Source of the DNA: Klebsiella pneumoniae
GTDB taxonomy: Bacteria > Pseudomonadota > Gammaproteobacteria > Pseudomonadales > Pseudohongiellaceae
Direction: 5' to 3'
NCBI GenBank assembly: GCA_945869725.1
Contig: CAMBPO010000082.1
Location: forward strand, 1 to 9,348
Length of the DNA: 9,348 nt
This document shows positions 6,416-9,348 of this stretch, one piece after another (within the stretch, counting starts at the first letter, position 1; each line of letters opens with the position of its first letter). Position numbers and translations under genes: made by a program. The notes under the pieces were generated by a model that did not search any database, was not told the DNA's origin, and saw only the letters and a list, made by a program, of their open reading frames with translations.

Positions 6416-7795
6416 ATGAAAAATCAAATCAACAGATCCATGGATAGAAGAATATTTATCAAGACAGCAGGGCTAACGGCAATCGTTGGCGCTACCAGCG
6501 TTATTGGCACATCCCCTCGAATGGTTTACGGGTTAGATGATGCAGAAGCGACCTCAGCTAATGGCCTGACCAGGATGGCGTCTAATAAATTTGATTTCGA
6601 CACTCCATACAATCTTATCGGAACAAATGATTCCCGATCAGATTCACCACGAGTTAGTTATCCATCAGGAAACTTACGGTGGGGTATGGGAGTTGCTACC
6701 ATGGACTTTAAGGCGCCTCCTTGTATCGTAGAGGCGCTTGAGGAGCGACTTAAGAACCCGGTGTTTGGCTATGTTAGCAATACAGACTCTATTAAAGAGG
6801 CTATTGTTGAATGGAACGGCAGTCGCCGTAACCTGGATATAGATCCCAAATCTATTACTCTTTCCAGCGGAGTCTATCCTGGCATGATTGCAGCGTTACG
6901 CTCTTTCTCCCCGGCGGGTAGTAAGGTGCTTACGCTAACTCCTGCTTATGATGGGTTCCAAACTATTTGTAGGGCCGCAAAAGTAGAGCTAAGCGAAAGC
7001 AAGATGATCTTCCAAAACAATCGTTATTCGATCGACTGGAGCGATCTTGAATCTAAGATGACCCCTGATACCCGTTCCTTCATTTTGTGCAATCCGCATA
7101 ATCCAACCGGGAACGTTTGGGACAGCGATGATCTATTGCGAATTGGAAGAATGTGTCTTGAAAGAAACATAATTGTTTTATCTGATGAGATATGGTCAGA
7201 CATCGTACGCCCAGGCTACACTTTTGTTCCTTTTGAAAGCTTGCCAGACAAGGCAGTTGTAAATAATAGCGTTACATTCAATGCAGCAAGCAAAACATTC
7301 AATCTTGCTGGCATGAAAGTAGCGTATTTCTACTCCAAAAACCCCGCCCTGCTCGCTCGGGTGAACGAGTACCATCGCGCCGACCTAAACACACTTGGGA
7401 TAATTGCCAATGAAGCTGCAATGCGTGAAGGTGCGGATTGGTTCGATCAGGCGTTAGCCTATCTTGATGAAAATCAGAGGTATGCAGAAAGCTATATTAA
7501 GGAAAATATCCCGCTGCTCAAATATCATAACGCTGGAGGTACCTATCTAAGCTGGCTTGACGTTAGTCAAGTAATGGAAAAAATTGGCGCTTCTGAAATT
7601 GCTACTGCCCTGTCTAAGCGAAGCCCGGAGCACTACTTTCAAGACTGGCTAGTCGAGAATTCGGGTGTTTACCTGAATGCCGGGTCTAATTACGGAGCCG
7701 GTGGCGAAGGGCGTATGCGCATGAATCTCGCATCTTCTAGATTAGTTTTACGTGACGTATTTGATGCCATGTCGTCTGCCATCAATAAAGTGTAA
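6416..7795 (+). CDS. Tat-exported MalY/PatB-like PLP enzyme
   Basis: 459-residue fold-type I PLP enzyme of the class I/II aminotransferase family, closest in its motifs to the MalY/PatB cystathionine beta-lyase group. Visible motifs are WGMGVATMDF (residues 89-98, the MalY-type ADMDF position), TPAYDGF (175-181), the NPHNPTG loop (226-232), D257 in LSDEIWSD (ring nitrogen contact), the Schiff-base lysine K293 in NAASKTFNLAGMK, and R435 in GRMRMN for the substrate carboxylate. The catalytic set looks intact. The unusual part is the first 40 residues: MDRRIFIK followed by a hydrophobic stretch TAGLTAIVGATSVIG is a twin-arginine signal, so the protein should fold with PLP in the cytoplasm and then be exported. 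A normal MalY-like N-terminus (KFDFDTPYN) begins at about residue 58. C-S lyase versus transaminase activity cannot be decided. The ribosome binding site is weak (GCGGA, 7 nt). Base composition is more AT-rich than in the left block, suggesting acquisition. Confidence 0.9.
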   Translation: MKNQINRSMDRRIFIKTAGLTAIVGATSVIGTSPRMVYGLDDAEATSANGLTRMASNKFDFDTPYNLIGTNDSRSDSPRVSYPSGNLRWGMGVATMDFKAPPCIVEALEERLKNPVFGYVSNTDSIKEAIVEWNGSRRNLDIDPKSITLSSGVYPGMIAALRSFSPAGSKVLTLTPAYDGFQTICRAAKVELSESKMIFQNNRYSIDWSDLESKMTPDTRSFILCNPHNPTGNVWDSDDLLRIGRMCLERNIIVLSDEIWSDIVRPGYTFVPFESLPDKAVVNNSVTFNAASKTFNLAGMKVAYFYSKNPALLARVNEYHRADLNTLGIIANEAAMREGADWFDQALAYLDENQRYAESYIKENIPLLKYHNAGGTYLSWLDVSQVMEKIGASEIATALSKRSPEHYFQDWLVENSGVYLNAGSNYGAGGEGRMRMNLASSRLVLRDVFDAMSSAINKV

Positions 7796-7926
7796 AGGGA
7801 AAGCCACAATTTTTTCTGAAAATCCAGAGAACGCAGGACCGTACAAAGCTGACTGTTGAATTGAGCGGCTGATCGACTCAAGCTAGGGCGACCAGTGGTT
7901 GTGTGATCGCTTTCGTTTCTTTGCAG

Positions 7927-7950
7927 TGTCCGTGAAGAGGGGGGTAGAAC
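7927..7950 (+). repeat. left inverted repeat flanking the PACE gene
   Basis: TGTCCGTGAA (7927-7936) followed by a G-run and GGGGTAGAAC (7941-7950). The same TGTCCGTGAA and GGGATAGAAC occur in reverse orientation at 8461-8483, on the other side of the transporter gene, with the ten-base block identical. Confidence 0.6.
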
Positions 7951-7955
7951 CCCCC
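7939..7955. terminator. G6/C6 hairpin downstream of the PACE gene
   Basis: GGGGGGT (7939-7945) pairs perfectly with ACCCCCC (7949-7955) around a 3-nt loop. It lies between the converging ends of the aminotransferase and the transporter and could terminate either, but no U-tract follows on either strand. Confidence 0.35.
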
Positions 7956-7964
7956 GCCCGATTA

Positions 7965-7991
7965 CGCGGACCGTTGAGCGAATTGTTAGGC
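7965..7991 (-). other. integron attC-like left half-site
   Basis: Read on the minus strand, GCCTAACAATTCGCTCAAC matches the R'' box (RYYYAAC) and following bases typical of integron cassette attC sites. The transporter's TAA stop sits inside GCCTAAC, as is usual in gene cassettes. The matching right half (complement ending in GTTRRRY) is not found in the next 100 bases, so the site is degenerate, truncated, or a chance match. Confidence 0.4.
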
Positions 7992-8426
7992 ATCACTCGC
8001 TTCGGATGTGTTTATCGATGTTGGTAGGCCAAAGATTCGATCAAACGCCCACGTAAAGAGAATCGCATAGAGAAAGAAGAATGCCAGTAGACCTAGATTC
8101 GTGATGAATGCTGTGATTAAAGTGGTTTCGAGCCACCACGCCATGACTGGAACAAGTAGGACAACAAGGCCTCCTTCAAATCCAGTGCCGTGAAGCAAGC
8201 GTCTGCGCAAAGTGCGATCCTTACTCTCTTGGCGGCGTTCCCACGATTCGAAAAGCATATTGAAAACATAGTTCCAGACGATTGCAATTGTTGAAAGGGT
8301 TGCTGCAAGTCCCAGTGAGGAACTTATGGACTGCCCGAAGAGTAAACTGAGCCCAGGCCCGACAAGGACGATAGCAAATAGTTCGTAGAGTACGGCTTGG
8401 AGCGCAAGGCGACGTTTGGGTTGCAT
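7986..8426 (-). CDS. PACE-family multidrug efflux transporter
   Basis: 146-residue inner-membrane protein with four predicted transmembrane helices (about 12-31, 38-59, 83-101 and 103-127), arranged as the two bacterial transmembrane pair (BTP) repeats of the proteobacterial antimicrobial compound efflux family (AceI-like). Conserved positions visible are E15 in helix 1, equivalent to the essential Glu15 of AceI; WNYVFNMLFE (51-60); RRLLHGTGFE (75-84); and YAILFTWAFD (120-129). AceI-type proteins export biocides such as chlorhexidine, probably natively polyamines, by proton antiport; the substrate here is not known. GGAG of the weak ribosome binding site lies within a small palindrome (8427-8444), ten bases from the start. 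The gene points towards the Tat aminotransferase and away from the XRE regulator. Flanking repeats and the attC-like box at its stop suggest it came in as a small mobile unit. Confidence 0.88.
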   Translation of the reverse strand: MQPKRRLALQAVLYELFAIVLVGPGLSLLFGQSISSSLGLAATLSTIAIVWNYVFNMLFESWERRQESKDRTLRRRLLHGTGFEGGLVVLLVPVMAWWLETTLITAFITNLGLLAFFFLYAILFTWAFDRIFGLPTSINTSEASDA

Positions 8427-8444
8427 ACAGTAGGAGCTCCCTGT
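8427..8444 (-). promoter_or_regulatory. palindrome over the PACE ribosome binding site
   Basis: The palindrome GGAGCTCC (8433-8440), flanked by ACAG and CTGT, lies directly before the ATG and includes the only Shine-Dalgarno-like bases. It could be a small operator or an RNA hairpin limiting translation. Confidence 0.3.
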
Positions 8445-8460
8445 GTTAGTGGTGCCTGTA

Positions 8461-8503
8461 GTTCTATCCCGTTTTCACGGACAGTTATAACGTGGGATAG
8501 AAC
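8461..8503. repeat. 10-bp inverted repeat upstream of the PACE gene
   Basis: GTTCTATCCC (8461-8470) and GGGATAGAAC (8494-8503) are perfect complements, 23 bp apart. The spacer holds TTCACGGACA (8474-8483) and the palindrome GTTATAAC (8484-8491). A small hairpin ACCCG-TCTT-CGGGT follows at 8502-8515. It lies between two divergent genes, so it may be a shared operator, or the right end of a mobile unit pairing with 7927-7950. Confidence 0.7.
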
Positions 8504-8571
8504 CCGTCTTCGGGTAATTACTGCATAAAGAGCAATTGAATCAAACTTTCAAGACTGCGACTGAACCCGCG

Positions 8572-8589
8572 TTTAACCCTTTTAACCCT
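8572..8589. repeat. tandem 9-bp direct repeat
   Basis: TTTAACCCT occurs twice in immediate succession (8572-8580 and 8581-8589) in the gap between the transporter and the regulator. The rest of 8516-8690 is AT-rich with no reading frame or other structure I can support. Confidence 0.6.
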
Positions 8590-8690
8590 TACCAAGAAAC
8601 CAAAGTAAGCCCATCATTACAACGCTGAAAACACGCCAAACCCAATCTCTTTCAGTGACAACAAAAAGCATAAAACCGTATCTCAGGGTG

Positions 8691-8718
8691 TTGCGTAAAC
8701 ACAATAATATGGTATTTT
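8691..8718 (+). promoter_or_regulatory. candidate promoter giving a leaderless XRE transcript
   Basis: TTGCGT (8691-8696) and TATTTT (8713-8718), 16 bp apart, would start transcription at about the A of ATG 8725. A better -10, TAATAT (8705-8710), lacks a -35 but would leave a leader of only about 8 nt. No Shine-Dalgarno sequence precedes the ATG. Confidence 0.35.
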
Positions 8719-8724
8719 CTAGCA

Positions 8725-8985
8725 ATGGTTCATAATCAAATCACATTGTTTCGTGTCGAGCGAGGCTTAAGCCGCAAAGATCTTGCGGCAGCTGTAGGGG
8801 TCAACCCGCAGACAATAGGCTTCCTTGAGAGAGGAACCTACAACCCAAGCGTTGAGCTCGCTCTAAAACTTGCAGCTGTGTTCGGCGTGCCCGTCGATAC
8901 ACTGTTTTCGCTCAATGGTTTCCCGTCACTTGCGACTCAGATCGCTGGTAACGCCAATAGACAAAAGGAGTTCGAAGATGACTAA
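8725..8985 (+). CDS. XRE-family small transcriptional regulator
   Basis: 86-residue DNA-binding protein made almost entirely of a Cro/C1-type helix-turn-helix (about residues 5-62): ITLFRVERGLSRKDLAAAVG, then VNPQTIGFLERGTYNPSVELALKLAAVFGVPVDTLF. The NPSVELALKLA continuation is typical of the short YozG-like group of XRE regulators, which are usually paired with a membrane protein, as here. A 20-residue acidic or polar tail follows. Its stop (TAA 8983-8985) overlaps the start of the next gene (ATG 8978) by eight bases, so the two are co-translated. The start has no ribosome binding site and sits 6 bp after a possible -10 box, suggesting a leaderless message, as known for lambda cI. It probably controls its own operon, and possibly the divergent transporter. 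Confidence 0.9.
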   Translation: MVHNQITLFRVERGLSRKDLAAAVGVNPQTIGFLERGTYNPSVELALKLAAVFGVPVDTLFSLNGFPSLATQIAGNANRQKEFEDD

Positions 8986-9348
8986 TCCCCATGAAAAGCC
9001 TGTCCGCGCCCGTCCAAAGTATATCTTGCTCACACCTCTAAGTGCGAAGGTGCTCTCGGTTGTTGCCATTGGAGCCATCTACCTGTGGTTTTTGCTGAAG
9101 TTCTTTCTTTCTGGGGATCAGCCCGCCTTACAACTTGCCGTCGGGGTATTGGGGCTAGTGGGCTTTTGCGGATCGATCGTGATGTTTCTGTGTACATACG
9201 GCTTTCTTGCCAATTCACCCGATGAATTTCTTGATGAGCGAGAGATTCAGAACCGCAACGCCGCATATGTAAAGGCGTACATTTACGCGACAGTGATGCT
9301 GTTAGTCGGGAGTATGGCGAGTGGTGATATCGTCGGGTGGGTGTTTTC
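8978..9348 (+). CDS. membrane protein partnered with the XRE regulator, 3' partial
   Basis: 123 codons are visible before the window ends, still open. The start is ATG 8978, seven bases after a strong AAAGGAG (8964-8970), overlapping the regulator's stop in ATGACTAA. After a basic N-terminus (KPVRARPK) there are two hydrophobic helices (about residues 24-44 and 51-76), then an acidic turn SPDEFLDEREIQNRNAAYVK (80-99), and a third helix beginning at about 101. The DERE plus Asn/Arg/Ala helix between membrane segments is common in small integral membrane proteins encoded next to XRE regulators (DUF2178-like arrangement); the exact family is not certain and the function of such pairs is mostly unknown. 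One reasonable idea is that the membrane protein titrates or controls the regulator. Confidence 0.8.
   Translation, partial: MTNPHEKPVRARPKYILLTPLSAKVLSVVAIGAIYLWFLLKFFLSGDQPALQLAVGVLGLVGFCGSIVMFLCTYGFLANSPDEFLDEREIQNRNAAYVKAYIYATVMLLVGSMASGDIVGWVF

Noticed and set aside
7803..7820. T6 run after the aminotransferase as a Rho-independent terminator
   Set aside because: No stable GC-rich stem precedes it.

Overview
The window looks like a stretch of a proteobacterial chromosome, most likely gammaproteobacterial. The evidence is typical Shine-Dalgarno sequences, a lipobox lipoprotein, a Tat signal peptide, a PACE-type transporter and an integron-like half-site. No rRNA, tRNA or phylogenetic marker gene is present, so the taxonomy is inference. 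I see two halves: a left block of ordinary, moderately GC-rich metabolic and secreted hydrolase genes (1 to about 6120), and a right block that looks accessory (about 6120 to 9348), with an AT-rich promoter region, short inverted and direct repeats and a change in base composition.

Left block, all on the + strand: the C-terminal part of an M20-family zinc exopeptidase (3-1238, 5' end outside the window); a MOSC-domain protein 29 nt downstream, possibly co-transcribed (1268-1858); a small secreted four-cysteine protein with an acidic Asp/Asn/Gly loop (2102-2602); a six-unit 15-bp tandem repeat running into two competing hairpins (2621-2742); a large lipoprotein amidohydrolase with a complete binuclear metal site (2883-4988); and an exported endonuclease/exonuclease/phosphatase-fold hydrolase (5271-6122). 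The last may really start at an ATT codon (5181) placed ideally behind a perfect AGGAGG.

Right block: a Tat-exported PLP enzyme of the MalY/PatB (C-S lyase / aminotransferase fold type I) group (6416-7795); a minus-strand PACE-family efflux transporter (7986-8426) whose stop codon lies inside an integron attC-like R'' box, and which is bracketed by related GGG(G/A)TAGAAC / TGTCCGTGAA repeats; then, divergently, a small XRE-family regulator with an apparently leaderless or very short-leader start (8725-8985), overlapping by 8 nt a membrane protein that runs off the window (8978-9348). The last two form a common type of regulator plus membrane-protein pair.

Functionally the left block suggests peptide and amide scavenging at the cell surface and in the periplasm. 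The right block suggests acquired small modules (efflux, regulator/membrane pair, exported PLP enzyme). No complete defence system, CRISPR array, transposase or integrase is visible. The most unusual points are the Tat-targeted MalY-like enzyme, the ATT start candidate, and the cassette-like structure around the PACE gene.
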